Shown one piece after another: positions 1-8,758 of a DNA stretch of 39,324 nt. Under the pieces are notes generated by a model that was not told where the DNA came from, made no database searches, and saw only the letters and a list, made by a program, of their open reading frames with translations. The stretch covers positions 1 through 39,324 of the forward strand of contig CALFXX010000087.1 of assembly GCA_937952975.1 (NCBI GenBank). The letters run 5' to 3'. Source of the stretch: an uncultured Alcaligenaceae bacterium. Lineage in GTDB: Bacteria; Pseudomonadota; Gammaproteobacteria; Burkholderiales; Burkholderiaceae_B. The number at the start of each line of letters is the position of its first letter. Position 1 is the stretch's first letter. The translations under genes were made by a program, and so were the position numbers.

Positions 1-2
1 TC

Positions 3-449
3 TACTGGGCCATGAAGGGTCAGCCTTTGCCGATCACCGGCGACGGCAAAATGACACGCGACTTCACCTATGTGATGGATATTGTCGATGCTTTGCTACG
101 TGCCGGCATCGCCGAGGCAGCGATTGGCGCCGAGATGAACATTGCTTCGGCAACCGAGACTGAAATCGTACAAATGGCCGAGATGATCAATGAATTGACC
201 GGCAACACAGCAGGCCTGCTGTACACCGACCGCCGTAAGTGGGATACCAAATCGCGTCTGTTAGCGAGTGTTGATCGCGCAAAAGACCTGCTGGGCTACG
301 ACCCTAAAACCACTTTCGATGATGGCCTGCGCACAACAATTCAGTGGTTTAAAGACAATTGGGACGACATCTCGCGTGATGCTGAGTTTCCGCCCGGCAT
401 GTCTTCTGCGGTTAAAAACTACGTACTGCGACAGGGTTCGGGCCGCTGA
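3..449 (+). CDS. NAD-dependent epimerase/dehydratase, C-terminal part (partial at left edge)
   Basis: This is the C-terminal end of an extended SDR sugar-nucleotide epimerase or dehydratase. The frame is open to the left edge, so the start, Rossmann glycine motif and catalytic Tyr-Lys pair lie outside the window. What remains has the family's substrate-binding half: a GDGKMTRDFTYVMDIVDALL stretch (the usual 'G.G...RDF.YV.D...A' motif), an N-I-A-S segment matching the usual 'N.G.' step, and a C-terminal R(A)KDLLGYDPKTTFDDGL motif followed by a helix. GalE/WbpP-like UDP-sugar 4-epimerases share this layout, but the substrate cannot be read from this part. Its TGA overlaps the next ATG by one base, so it is translationally coupled to the two-domain oxidoreductase. 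The ATG at 12 is internal and not the true start. Confidence 0.88.
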   Translation, partial: YWAMKGQPLPITGDGKMTRDFTYVMDIVDALLRAGIAEAAIGAEMNIASATETEIVQMAEMINELTGNTAGLLYTDRRKWDTKSRLLASVDRAKDLLGYDPKTTFDDGLRTTIQWFKDNWDDISRDAEFPPGMSSAVKNYVLRQGSGR

Positions 450-2638
450 TGAAGCAGGTCGTTCAAAGCTATAAAACCGGCGAGGTTGCCTTACGCGACG
501 TGCCGGTTCCGCAGTGTGGTGGTAAGCGTATTTTGGTTCGCACCACCAACTCGTTAATTAGCTTAGGTACCGAACGCTCAACGATTGAATTAGGCCGCAA
601 ATCCTTATTAGGCAAGGCAGCGTCACGGCCTGACTTAGTGCGCCGTGCGTGGGATAAAGCCAAAAAAGAAGGTCTGTTAAAAACGTGGCAAGAAGCCATG
701 GGGCGTTTAGATACCCCAACACCGCTTGGTTACAGCGCCGCGGGTGTCGTTGAACAGTGCGGCCTTGCGGCCACCGAATTCGCCCCAGGCGATCGCGTTG
801 CTTGCGTTGGGCAAGGCTTTGCCTCGCACGCTGAATTTATTTCTATCCCCGTCAACTTGGCTTGTCGTATCCCCAAAGGCGTATCTGACGTTGACGCCGC
901 TTTTGGCATGCTGGGCATCATTGCCTTGCATGGTGTGCGTAGCGCCAACCTGACCTTTGGTTCAAAAGTTGTCGTCATGGGCCTTGGTTTGCTGGGCCTG
1001 CTCACCATTCAAATGCTACGGGCCTACGGTTGTGAGGTCATCGCCCTTGACCCAGCGGGCGATAAAACAGCATTAGCAAAACAATATGGCTTTAGCCATG
1101 TCACCACAGACTCTACTGATTTAGCCAGACTGACCGAAACGCAAACTCAGGGTTATGGCGCTGACGCCGTCATTATTACCGCGGCCACAAAAGACCGCGG
1201 CCCAGTTGATCAAGCCATTCAATTATGCCGTACGAAAGGGCGCATCGTCGTGGTGGGTACCGCCGACATACATCCCGATCGCAACGAACTATGGCTAAAA
1301 GAGATTGAACTTGTGGTTTCACGTGCAGCGGGCCCCGGTTCGTTAGACCCCATTTATGAGCTAGAGGGCGTTGACCTGCCGATTGGCGAAGTGCGCTGGA
1401 CCCAAAAGCGCAACTTACAAGAATTTTTGCGCTTGATTGCAGATAAAAAAATCGAAGTGCAATCGCTGATTACGCATCGCTTTAAAATTACAGAAGCTGA
1501 AAGCGTTTACACCCAATTTATCGCCGGCCAACTCGCTCAGCCCATCGGCGTATTACTCGAATATCCAGATACCGCAACCATTGCACGTACCTTACCGGTC
1601 GCTGCAACGCGAACAACCTCGCGTGGCGCCAACGACATAGTTCAATTAGGTGTGATTGGAGCCGGCCTGTTTGGTAAGGCGCTTTTACTGCCTGCCCTTC
1701 AAGGCCAAGAAGGCGTCGTTTTACATACACTTGCTACCGGTTCAGGCGCTAGTGTTGAGCATAGTGCACGTAAGTTTGGATTTTTAAATCAAGCGACCGA
1801 CGCAGAAGTTTTTTGGACCAATCCCGATATCACCGCTGTAGTTGGCTTAACGCCGCACAGCCAACATGCGCGCTTGGTCAGCCAAGCCATCGCAAACGAT
1901 AAGGCCTTGTTTCTTGAAAAACCCTTGTGCACCACAGAACAAGAGCTTGACGGGCTTTGCGACTTAGCGGCACAAGCCAAGCAGTTACCCGTTCTGTTTG
2001 TTGGTCATAATCGACGTTTTTCGCCACATACTCTACAGATGCAACAGTGGCTTGCTAAGCGTCAATCGCCGCTCGTGCTGCAAATGCGCATCAACACTGG
2101 GTTTGTGCCCAGTTCGCACTGGGTGCATTCAGAAGACGAAGGCCGCAGTCGCGTAGTGGGCGAGATGTCGCACTTTATCGACCTGATTCAGGCGTTGGTT
2201 GGGGCGCCCATTACGCGGGTGTCTGCTGAAAGAATCTCAGGCGATAACCAAAGCTCAGTCAACAACGACAATCTTGCGCTCAGTTTTAAACTGGCCGATG
2301 GGTCGGTTGGTAGCTTGATTTATTCAGCCTCGGGCGATAAGGCCTATTCACGCGAAGCACTTGAAATCTTTTTTGATGGTCAAACAATCTCCTCAAAAGA
2401 TTTCAGGATTAGTGAACTGCATCGCGCAGGCAAGACTGAAACCTTCAAAACCCGCAGCCAAGAGATGGGCTACGTGCAAGAGCTCAAAGCCTTTGTTGAC
2501 TGCGCGGCGGGCCGTCAGCCACAGCCTGTTGCAACAACCGAACTCTTTGCCACGATGGCTGTTATCTTTGCCATTGAGCGCGCCCTAGCAACCGGGCAAG
2601 TCGTCGAATCCAAAACGATTTACTCCCCTCAAGCATGA
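449..2638 (+). CDS. Bi-domain oxidoreductase: zinc-type alcohol dehydrogenase (MDR) fused to GFO/IDH/MocA dehydrogenase
   Basis: A 729-residue natural fusion. Residues about 1-375 form a medium-chain dehydrogenase, with a GroES-like part and a Rossmann motif GLGLLG near 178-183. Residues about 398-729 form a GFO/IDH/MocA dehydrogenase, with its own motif GVIGAGLFG at 401-409 and the family's EKP signature (FLEKPLCTT, near 490). Two nucleotide-binding domains in one chain suggest that two redox steps on one sugar are channelled, for example oxidation and reduction at different carbons. Proteins with this architecture occur in polysaccharide loci, but I know of no settled reaction. The start is fixed by a one-base overlap with the upstream stop, and the end overlaps the next gene by four bases (ATGA). 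Zinc ligands typical of alcohol dehydrogenases are not obvious in the first domain. Confidence 0.92.
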   Translation: MKQVVQSYKTGEVALRDVPVPQCGGKRILVRTTNSLISLGTERSTIELGRKSLLGKAASRPDLVRRAWDKAKKEGLLKTWQEAMGRLDTPTPLGYSAAGVVEQCGLAATEFAPGDRVACVGQGFASHAEFISIPVNLACRIPKGVSDVDAAFGMLGIIALHGVRSANLTFGSKVVVMGLGLLGLLTIQMLRAYGCEVIALDPAGDKTALAKQYGFSHVTTDSTDLARLTETQTQGYGADAVIITAATKDRGPVDQAIQLCRTKGRIVVVGTADIHPDRNELWLKEIELVVSRAAGPGSLDPIYELEGVDLPIGEVRWTQKRNLQEFLRLIADKKIEVQSLITHRFKITEAESVYTQFIAGQLAQPIGVLLEYPDTATIARTLPVAATRTTSRGANDIVQLGVIGAGLFGKALLLPALQGQEGVVLHTLATGSGASVEHSARKFGFLNQATDAEVFWTNPDITAVVGLTPHSQHARLVSQAIANDKALFLEKPLCTTEQELDGLCDLAAQAKQLPVLFVGHNRRFSPHTLQMQQWLAKRQSPLVLQMRINTGFVPSSHWVHSEDEGRSRVVGEMSHFIDLIQALVGAPITRVSAERISGDNQSSVNNDNLALSFKLADGSVGSLIYSASGDKAYSREALEIFFDGQTISSKDFRISELHRAGKTETFKTRSQEMGYVQELKAFVDCAAGRQPQPVATTELFATMAVIFAIERALATGQVVESKTIYSPQA

Positions 2639-3846
2639 AAATATTGCTCGTCACCGACTCGTACCCACCCGAGATTCGGTCAGCCTCGCACTTGATGCTT
2701 GAATTAGCCCAAGAATTAACGGCCCGCGGCCATGAAGTCATCGTGATCACCACTTGGCCCGAGTACAACCTTGACCAACGCGAACAACAAAAACATTTTA
2801 ACGAACTAGAAACTGAAGGTTCGATCAAAGTGATTCGCGTTAAAACCTTGCCGCATCACAACGTGAACTATGTCGTGCGGGCAATGTCGCAATTATTGAT
2901 GCCGGTGCAGTTTTTACTCAAGCTACGTCGGTACAAAGTTCAAGCCGATGCAGTCGTGGTGTACAGCCCGCCTCTGCCTCTCGCCTTTGTGGGTAGTTGG
3001 CTTCGACGCAAAGGGGTGCGCAACCTGCTAAACGTGCAAGACCTCTTCCCACAAAATGCCATTGATCTTGGCATTTTGCGAAGCAAGATGCAGATTCGAT
3101 TTTTTAGGGCCCTTGAGCGCTTTGCCTATCGCACCGCCGATATCGTGACGGTGCACTCTGAAGGCAATCAAAAGATGCTGCTCGCGCAGAACCCGACGAT
3201 CAGCAGCAAGCTCCGCATTTTGCACAATTGGGTGGATATCGATCATCATGCCGCCAGCGAGACGAGTGTTGATTACCGAAAACAATGGGGCATCACACAA
3301 AAGTACGTCGCTGTCTTCGCCGGCGTCATGGGGCCTTCGCAATACCTTGAGCTGATTCTAGGCGTTGCTGAACGCATGCAAGAGCAAACAGATTTATTGT
3401 TTTTATTGGTGGGTGATGGCAAAGAGAAAGCCCGCCTTCAACAGCTTGCCGAAGATAAAAATTTAAACAACGTCAGGTTTGAGGGCTTTATTTCAAGAGA
3501 CACCTACCCTGATTTATTGAATGCTTGCGATATTGGGCTTGTATGTCTGAGTCCCCAAAATCAGACCCCGGTTGTGCCAGGAAAAATATTGGGGCATATG
3601 GCAGCCGGTTTACCTGTTGTCGCGTTTTTGCATACGGCAAGCGATGGTCATCGCTTAATTGCTGACGCGCAGTGTGGGATTTCGGCAAACTCGAGCGATT
3701 TAGACCAATGCACCACTGCGATGCGAAAATTCATGGCTCAGTCAGAAGGTTTTCAAGCACTCGGGCATTCTGGTCGACGTTATGCTCTGGCCCATTTTTC
3801 AAAACAAGTCTGTGTATCTGAGCTCATTGGGATGATAAAAAATTAG
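2635..3846 (+). CDS. Glycosyltransferase family 4 (WbuB-like)
   Basis: A cytoplasmic GT-B transferase of 403 residues, of normal length for GT4. The N-terminus MKILLVTDSYPPEIRSAS is typical of the WbuB/WcaI-like branch, which adds amino-deoxy sugars to lipid-linked glycans. The C-terminal domain has the nucleotide-sugar binding segment FLLVGDGKEK (near 262-271) and VPGKILGHMAAGLPVVA (near 316-332). In this branch the K of the 'P.KI....A.G.P' motif occupies the region where other GT4 enzymes have EX7E. Donor and acceptor cannot be assigned. The gene overlaps the upstream oxidoreductase by four bases and is the last of a tightly coupled trio. An 80-base gap follows before the acyltransferase. 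Confidence 0.9.
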   Translation: MKILLVTDSYPPEIRSASHLMLELAQELTARGHEVIVITTWPEYNLDQREQQKHFNELETEGSIKVIRVKTLPHHNVNYVVRAMSQLLMPVQFLLKLRRYKVQADAVVVYSPPLPLAFVGSWLRRKGVRNLLNVQDLFPQNAIDLGILRSKMQIRFFRALERFAYRTADIVTVHSEGNQKMLLAQNPTISSKLRILHNWVDIDHHAASETSVDYRKQWGITQKYVAVFAGVMGPSQYLELILGVAERMQEQTDLLFLLVGDGKEKARLQQLAEDKNLNNVRFEGFISRDTYPDLLNACDIGLVCLSPQNQTPVVPGKILGHMAAGLPVVAFLHTASDGHRLIADAQCGISANSSDLDQCTTAMRKFMAQSEGFQALGHSGRRYALAHFSKQVCVSELIGMIKN

Positions 3847-3880
3847 GTTTGACGAATTTTCGTTGAATCGGTGTTTAAGA

Positions 3881-3901
3881 GCCCGGTTGAGTCAACGGGG
3901 C
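3881..3901. repeat. Imperfect 21-bp palindrome in the gap before the acyltransferase
   Basis: The sequence GCCCGGTTGAGTCAACGGGGC pairs with its own reverse complement except at one position pair and the centre base. It lies in the 80-base gap after the GT4 gene and 26 bases before the acyltransferase ATG. It could be an operator or a hairpin, but no T-run follows, so it is not a canonical intrinsic terminator. Function is unknown. Confidence 0.4.
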
Positions 3902-3926
3902 GCCTGATGGAGTTCGACTGTTAAGT

Positions 3927-5078
3927 ATGTACCCGCCACGAGCTACCCCCACGACGCTTAACCATATCCAAGCACTGGATGGTTTGCGCGGGCTATTGGC
4001 TTTATGGGTATTTCTGGGTCATCTTGCGAACGGTGTTGGATATAAGAACTACGTCTTAGCTGCGCATGCTTTGGCAGTAGATGTCTTTATGATTCTCTCT
4101 GGTTTTTTAATGGTCTATGTTTGGAAAGGATCATTCCGCTTTCACGCTAAAGCGAACACAGCCCTCATAAAATTTTATATTTCGCGTGTCTTTCGCATTG
4201 CACCGCTTTATTACGTTCTACTGCTGGTGTGTTATTTACTTTTGCCGACGCTCGCAACTATGCAAGACGCGGTGCTTCGCGTGATTCCCCCTCCTTGGGC
4301 GAGTGAAGTGACGGGCTATTACCCTCAAACAAATTGGAACTTTGATAAGTTGAGTTGGCTTGTACTTCACCTATCTTTCTTGTTTGGGGTGGTACCCGGA
4401 ATGGAGGCGACTACGCCCTTACCGGATTGGAGCCTGTCGCTTGAAATGCAGTTTTATTTGATATTTCCGGCGCTATTGTTTTTAATATACAAATGCTCGC
4501 CAATGGTGATTGCCATGGTCGCGTGTATCGCAAGCTTTATTTCTCCCACGCTATTTGGGCTGTATCTACAGCCTGGTCTATACGCACACTTTGGCCAGCC
4601 GAGTTTACTGAGCTATCGACTTTGTGCCTTCGTCTTGGGGATGCTTGTCGCCATGCACATAAAAAGAAACGTGGGGCATGACCCGCCACAAAATAGATGG
4701 TTCTATTTCATCATACCCGCGATCATTTGCCTGCTGCCCTTAAGCAAACCCGTGATGTTAATTTATTTGATTTTTGTTGGAATCGCCTTGGGCAGGCTTA
4801 ATTTACTTGCAAATATTCTTAGCTGTAAACCTTTTCAATATCTAGGGCAGGTATCTTATTCTTTTTACCTCTGCCATTTGCTGATATTGATCCCTCTAAA
4901 TTACTTGTTACTGATCAATTTTGGCTATGCCGAGTCGCCGCCCTGGCTGCGGTTTTGGATAACCGTCACAATATCCCTACCTTTGGCCTTAGCCCTGTCG
5001 TCTGCCCTCTATTATGTGATCGAGTCGCCCAGTATCAAGTTAGGGAGGTCGCTGTTAACAAAAATAAAAGGTAACTAG
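3927..5078 (+). CDS. Membrane acyltransferase, acyltransferase 3 family (OafA/NodX-like)
   Basis: An integral membrane protein of 383 residues that probably transfers an acetyl or other acyl group onto a lipid-linked or growing surface glycan. The family signature is at the start: ALDGLRGLLALWVFLGHL (about 16-33), with the conserved Arg21 and His32. A second conserved block, DWSLSLEMQFYLIFPALL (near 167-184), carries the expected W-S-L-S-x-E pattern. About ten hydrophobic segments follow each other, and the chain ends with the usual short basic tail. There is no C-terminal SGNH domain, so this is the short form. The ATG at 3927 fits the family start, although only a weak GGAG lies 14 bases upstream. 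It converges on the minus-strand aminotransferase gene with 12 bases between stops and no visible terminator. Confidence 0.92.
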   Translation: MYPPRATPTTLNHIQALDGLRGLLALWVFLGHLANGVGYKNYVLAAHALAVDVFMILSGFLMVYVWKGSFRFHAKANTALIKFYISRVFRIAPLYYVLLLVCYLLLPTLATMQDAVLRVIPPPWASEVTGYYPQTNWNFDKLSWLVLHLSFLFGVVPGMEATTPLPDWSLSLEMQFYLIFPALLFLIYKCSPMVIAMVACIASFISPTLFGLYLQPGLYAHFGQPSLLSYRLCAFVLGMLVAMHIKRNVGHDPPQNRWFYFIIPAIICLLPLSKPVMLIYLIFVGIALGRLNLLANILSCKPFQYLGQVSYSFYLCHLLILIPLNYLLLINFGYAESPPWLRFWITVTISLPLALALSSALYYVIESPSIKLGRSLLTKIKGN

Positions 5079-5090
5079 ATCGTAATCAGC

Positions 5091-6236
5091 TTAACGAGTG
5101 CCGTTGCAAATCTTTGTTAACGCAGAAACCACTCTGTTTTGAATAACTTCGGTCATCCCTACCCATAAAGGAAGGCGAACTAATCTGTCTGCCAAGTCTT
5201 CGGTGACCGGCAAATCACCATAACTCTTACCAAAGGTTTGACCTCCCGGCGAGTTATGTAACGGAACGTAATGAAAGACTGCCGAGATTTGATTGCGTTT
5301 TAGCTCTTCGATAACGGCTTGTCGGTCTATGCCTGGCGCAAGCAAAATGTAATACATGTGGGCGTTATGTTGGCAGTCGTCTGGAACGATTGGCCTTCTG
5401 ATAAAACCGCTTTGTTCAAGTGACTCAAATGCAGCGTGATAGTAATTCCAGCACACTAAGCGTGCATCAGTAATTCGCTGGGCTTGTTCTAATTGAGCGC
5501 AAAGAAATGCCGCAATGATTTCTCCGGGTAAATAGGACGAACCCACGTCTTGCCAAGTGTATTTATCAACTTCGCCTCGAAAAAACCGCCCGCGATCGGT
5601 GCCTTTTTCCCAAATCACTTCAGCGCGAGCAGCAAGAGCTTGATTGTTAACAATTAACGCACCGCCTTCACCCGAAATAATATTTTTTGTCTCGTGAAAA
5701 CTAAAAGCACCCAGATCGCCGAGGCTACCAAGAGGTTTACCTTGATAAGATGACATGACACCTTGTGCTGCGTCTTCTACCACCAGCAAGTTGTGTCGCT
5801 GTGCGATCTTTGAAATTTCAGCCATATTGCAACTGACTCCGGCATAGTGCACGGGCACGATGCCTTTCGTATTGGCTGTAATTGAGCTCTCGATTAACTG
5901 TTCGTCAATATTCAATGTGTCCTCGCGAATATCAACAAATACGGGTATCCCGCCCCGCAAAGCGAAGGCGTTTGCAGTCGATACAAACGTGTACGAAGGC
6001 ATGATCACTTCATCGCCAGGTTGAATATCTAATAGCAATGCCGCCATCTCGAGTGCTGCTGTACACGAGTGCGTCAATAATGCTCGACTTGCCGAAGAAT
6101 AGGTCTGCAGCCACGCATTACATTTTTTTGTAAAAGGACCGTCGCCAGCTAACCTCTCGTTCGCGTGGGCTTGGGCAATGTAGGTTAACTCGTTGCCCGT
6201 CATGTAGGGCAAGTTAAAAGGAATTCGATCAGGCAT
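5091..6236 (-). CDS. wecE: dTDP-4-amino-4,6-dideoxygalactose transaminase (WecE/RffA type)
   Basis: A PLP aminotransferase of the DegT/DnrJ/EryC1/StrS family, 381 residues from the ATG (a GTG lies one codon upstream at 6239). It closely follows the E. coli WecE pattern as I recall it: IPFNLP start, LLDIQPGDEVIMPSYTFVST (68-87), VPVHYAGVSC, VVEDAAQGVM, the PLP lysine K184 in FHETKN, and RGEVDKYTWQDVGSSYL. WecE aminates dTDP-4-keto-6-deoxy-D-glucose at C4 to dTDP-Fuc4N, using glutamate. The supplying enzymes RmlA and RmlB are not in the window. It is the last gene of the minus-strand operon, downstream of the propeller protein and the PglD-like acyltransferase that could N-acylate its product. 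A purine-rich AAGGCGG lies about ten bases before the ATG. Confidence 0.9.
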   Translation of the reverse strand: MPDRIPFNLPYMTGNELTYIAQAHANERLAGDGPFTKKCNAWLQTYSSASRALLTHSCTAALEMAALLLDIQPGDEVIMPSYTFVSTANAFALRGGIPVFVDIREDTLNIDEQLIESSITANTKGIVPVHYAGVSCNMAEISKIAQRHNLLVVEDAAQGVMSSYQGKPLGSLGDLGAFSFHETKNIISGEGGALIVNNQALAARAEVIWEKGTDRGRFFRGEVDKYTWQDVGSSYLPGEIIAAFLCAQLEQAQRITDARLVCWNYYHAAFESLEQSGFIRRPIVPDDCQHNAHMYYILLAPGIDRQAVIEELKRNQISAVFHYVPLHNSPGGQTFGKSYGDLPVTEDLADRLVRLPLWVGMTEVIQNRVVSALTKICNGTR

Positions 6237-6318
6237 CACTAAATAACCGCCTTACGTGAGTTAAGGGCTCAGAGCAGCAAATTGTAAACTTATCTTTGCA
6301 ACACCAAGATTTAACGTG

Positions 6319-7236
6319 TTAAGCATTGGCTAAAACTGCTAGACCAAAACCGGTTTTACCAAACCCATTGCCGTTATAAAGCATATAGGTTTGACCCTTG
6401 TGATCGAACACAAAGGGATACTCAATCATCTCTGAATCCCAGCCGCTTTTCGATATATCAATACCGGATTCGTCCAAGGCCAGTGTCCACTGCGCACCGT
6501 TTGTACTGCGTGCCAGACCGATGCGGTATGCGTCGCCATTACCACTACGATATGAAAACCACATATCCAGTCCACCACTCGCTGTAATGCGTACCGTAGG
6601 TCTTGAGAACGCTTGCGCTACCCCGATCGAAAAAGGTACCGCCAAGCCTTCGCGATGCCAATCATCACCGTTGTGCGATGAAGCCGAATTGATGACATGA
6701 AGCATTTCGCCGTTCCCGGCATCCCAAGAGCGCGTTGATCCGTACCACATTTTGTACTCGCCCGAAGCGTCTTGATGCACCCATGGGTAAGAAAGACTAA
6801 CCAAATCAGTCGAGTCGCAAGAGAGAAAAGGCGCCTCTCTTTCAAGCGTGAGCGTTCCATTAGCTTCGACAATTAAACGTCCAATGTCTCCACGCCAATG
6901 GGAGCCTAGAGGAGCCTGCCAACCCATAAAAAGCATGAACTGCTTGCCCGCAGCTGAGTAACAATTACCAATACTCACCCCATCTTGATAAAAACTGCCA
7001 AGTGGGCCGTGCTCGAAAAAAGGGGCATGGTGCTCTTGAACAATACGTCGTTCAATAATGTCAATGTCCACAGATCCGACCGAGGAGCGATTGTGTGTAT
7101 CACGGCCACTGAAAAAAATACGATAAGTATCGCCTGCCAAGTGAACGGGTAAAGGGTTCGCTGCGTGCGAATGTAATTTTGGATGTTGGCCATTTTCTGG
7201 TGGGCAATATAGTCGCCCGAGTTTTTGCCAGTGCAT
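6319..7236 (-). CDS. Predicted five-bladed beta-propeller protein, GH43/GH32/GH130-like, cytoplasmic
   Basis: A 305-residue protein without signal peptide or membrane segment. It has the blade-like repeats of the glycoside hydrolase 32/43/130 superfamily: PLPVHLAGDTYRIFFSGRD near 28-46, KQFMLFMGWQ, EYKMWYGSTRSW, LDMWFSYRSGNGDAYRIGLA, and a last blade SEMIEYPFVFDHKGQTYMLY with NGNGFGKTGFG. Each blade ends in an aromatic-rich strand followed by a small turn. Such proteins sit in some O-antigen loci and are annotated as hydrolases, but a cytoplasmic protein between an acyltransferase and an aminotransferase is more likely a sugar-modifying or phosphorylase-like enzyme. The catalytic acids cannot be assigned by eye. 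The start has a good ribosome site (AAGAGGT, about nine bases upstream), and only three bases separate it from the preceding gene. Confidence 0.75.
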   Translation of the reverse strand: MHWQKLGRLYCPPENGQHPKLHSHAANPLPVHLAGDTYRIFFSGRDTHNRSSVGSVDIDIIERRIVQEHHAPFFEHGPLGSFYQDGVSIGNCYSAAGKQFMLFMGWQAPLGSHWRGDIGRLIVEANGTLTLEREAPFLSCDSTDLVSLSYPWVHQDASGEYKMWYGSTRSWDAGNGEMLHVINSASSHNGDDWHREGLAVPFSIGVAQAFSRPTVRITASGGLDMWFSYRSGNGDAYRIGLARSTNGAQWTLALDESGIDISKSGWDSEMIEYPFVFDHKGQTYMLYNGNGFGKTGFGLAVLANA

Positions 7237-7239
7237 AAT

Positions 7240-7905
7240 TTAGATACCTCTTAATCGTGTGCTCGGTACCTTAGAGCGTTCGGTCGCGTTACCCATGTAT
7301 ACGCCTTCAGGTTCGGCATCATTCAATAGCAAAGCCCCTGCACCTATCACGCACCGTGGGCCAATCTTTATATGATCTCTGATGGTTGCGTTGACACCAA
7401 TGAAGCACTGTTCGCCGATTTCGACACCGCCAGAAACCACAGCGTGCGAGGCGATAAACACGTGGTCTTGGATGTGCGTATGGTGCCCGATATGGTTGCC
7501 ACTCCATAAGGTGACATTATCGCCAATCGTCACAAACGGCTGAATAGTATTGTCTTCAAAGATAAAGCAGTTTTCACCAATCTGTTGGTCGTTTAGCACG
7601 GTCGCGCGAGCGCTAATAAACGTTGCTAAAGGATACCCTAGGCTTTTGACCGCCAAATATTTCTCTTTACGCAAGGCATTCAATTTTGAGTAACCAAGTG
7701 CCACAAACGAATGGTGAGTCTCGGGCGAAAATTGACATTGCATTTCTTCAAAAGCCACTACGGGCCGGCCGCAAAACTGAGTTTCAGTGATGTACTTTGA
7801 ATCTAAGACAAATGCGACGACTTCAAAGGATGACTCTTTTGAAAAGTAATAATGTGCTAGTTGACCGTACTCAGAGGTTCCAAAAATCACCAATTTTCTT
7901 TTCAT
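7240..7905 (-). CDS. Sugar N/O-acyltransferase, PglD/NeuD type (left-handed beta-helix)
   Basis: A 221-residue hexapeptide-repeat acyltransferase. Residues 1 to about 85 form the PglD_N-like nucleotide-sugar binding domain (MKRKLVIFGTSEYGQLAHYY, with conserved G-x-S-x-x-G). Residues about 95-210 carry the hexapeptide helix, including IGENCFIFEDNTIQPFVTIG and GNHIGHHTHIQDHVFIASHA, where a His is the expected catalytic base, then IGEQCFIGVNATIRDHIKIG. PglD and relatives transfer acetyl from acetyl-CoA to the C4 amine of UDP-4-amino sugars. Here the best local substrate is the dTDP-Fuc4N made by the WecE-type enzyme two genes downstream, but the acyl group and the position (N or O) are inferred. 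It is followed after three bases by the propeller gene. Confidence 0.88.
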   Translation of the reverse strand: MKRKLVIFGTSEYGQLAHYYFSKESSFEVVAFVLDSKYITETQFCGRPVVAFEEMQCQFSPETHHSFVALGYSKLNALRKEKYLAVKSLGYPLATFISARATVLNDQQIGENCFIFEDNTIQPFVTIGDNVTLWSGNHIGHHTHIQDHVFIASHAVVSGGVEIGEQCFIGVNATIRDHIKIGPRCVIGAGALLLNDAEPEGVYMGNATERSKVPSTRLRGI

Positions 7906-7931
7906 TTCGTATGACTCGCTGACGGAGGACT

Positions 7932-8702
7932 TTATTTACGAACGATTTCGTAGAAATAGTTAAGAGATGTTTTGCGGGTGGAGAATATTTTTTGTAACAA
8001 ATGAAGTGGGTACATGCAGTAACTATTCAAAATCAAGCTGGTCCATTTAGGAAATGTCGTCTTAAACGGGACAGAGCGAATACCAGATTGCATGGTCTGT
8101 TCTTTTGCCGTCAAGGCGCGTTTATGACCTTCGTGTTTGGTCACAAGGTAAACAGAGAGCGGAAATAAAATATTTGAAACGGGGTAAGTGAGCCCTGCAA
8201 ATTTATTTACTGTCAGCGGAAAAGGGGCAATGCTCGCTTCAATATCACCTGGCTCGTATCTTCTATAGTGCCCGGCAATCTCGTCTTCAATGCTCCAGTA
8301 CTTTTTCGATGACGGCACGATGAGCATTAAGACTCCAGTTGCAGTCAGGCGCTTTAGAGCAGTTTCAAAATATTGCTTTTCTTCCTCTGGGCTCAGGTGT
8401 TCGATCACCTGAGCTGAAATTATCAAGTCAACGCTTGTTTTATCTTGAGTCGTCAAAAAATCTTCACAGACGGGCGCATAGCGACCCGTCTTGATCTCTT
8501 GCCCAAAACGCGCGCGTAAATGATCAATCGTTGTCGGCTCTAAGTCATAGCTTGTGCCCGCCCAGCCAAGCGACAGCAAGAGGTGTGAAATATCACCGGC
8601 GCCTGGCCCGATTTCAATGAAGCTTCCGGGCTTGTAAGTTCGCAGACGATCTCTGAGGTACATCAGTTGCAGGATGTTTCCAGGCGCAAGACGGTAAAAC
8701 AT
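7932..8702 (-). CDS. Class I SAM-dependent methyltransferase
   Basis: A 256-residue Rossmann-type methyltransferase. SAM motif I is SFIEIGPGAGDISHLL (27-42), the acidic residue ending strand 2 is in TSYDLEP, and motif IV/V is VDLIISAQVIEHLSPEEE, as in the UbiG/Methyltransf_11/23 group. The C-terminal part, with FPLTVNKFAGLTYPVSNILF and PLSVYLVTKHEG, is more hydrophobic and may bind the lipid-linked acceptor or membrane. The target is unknown; O-methylation of a sugar in the local glycan is the natural guess. The start is supported by TGGAG five bases before the ATG. It lies between a PglA-like transferase and the acyltransferase in the leftward operon. Confidence 0.85.
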   Translation of the reverse strand: MFYRLAPGNILQLMYLRDRLRTYKPGSFIEIGPGAGDISHLLLSLGWAGTSYDLEPTTIDHLRARFGQEIKTGRYAPVCEDFLTTQDKTSVDLIISAQVIEHLSPEEEKQYFETALKRLTATGVLMLIVPSSKKYWSIEDEIAGHYRRYEPGDIEASIAPFPLTVNKFAGLTYPVSNILFPLSVYLVTKHEGHKRALTAKEQTMQSGIRSVPFKTTFPKWTSLILNSYCMYPLHLLQKIFSTRKTSLNYFYEIVRK

Positions 8703-8758
8703 GGGAACTCCAGGTGGAAAACGACATGGCTACACACACGGCAGGAAAGCCGCAAAAG

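Noticed and set aside
3028..3342. Open minus-strand frame inside the first GT4 gene
   Set aside because: It has no family-like motif and lies opposite a strong GT4 gene; it is a shadow frame.
5079..5090. Terminator between the convergent acyltransferase and aminotransferase genes
   Set aside because: Only 12 bases and no hairpin or T-run are present; read-through cannot be excluded but no terminator can be called.
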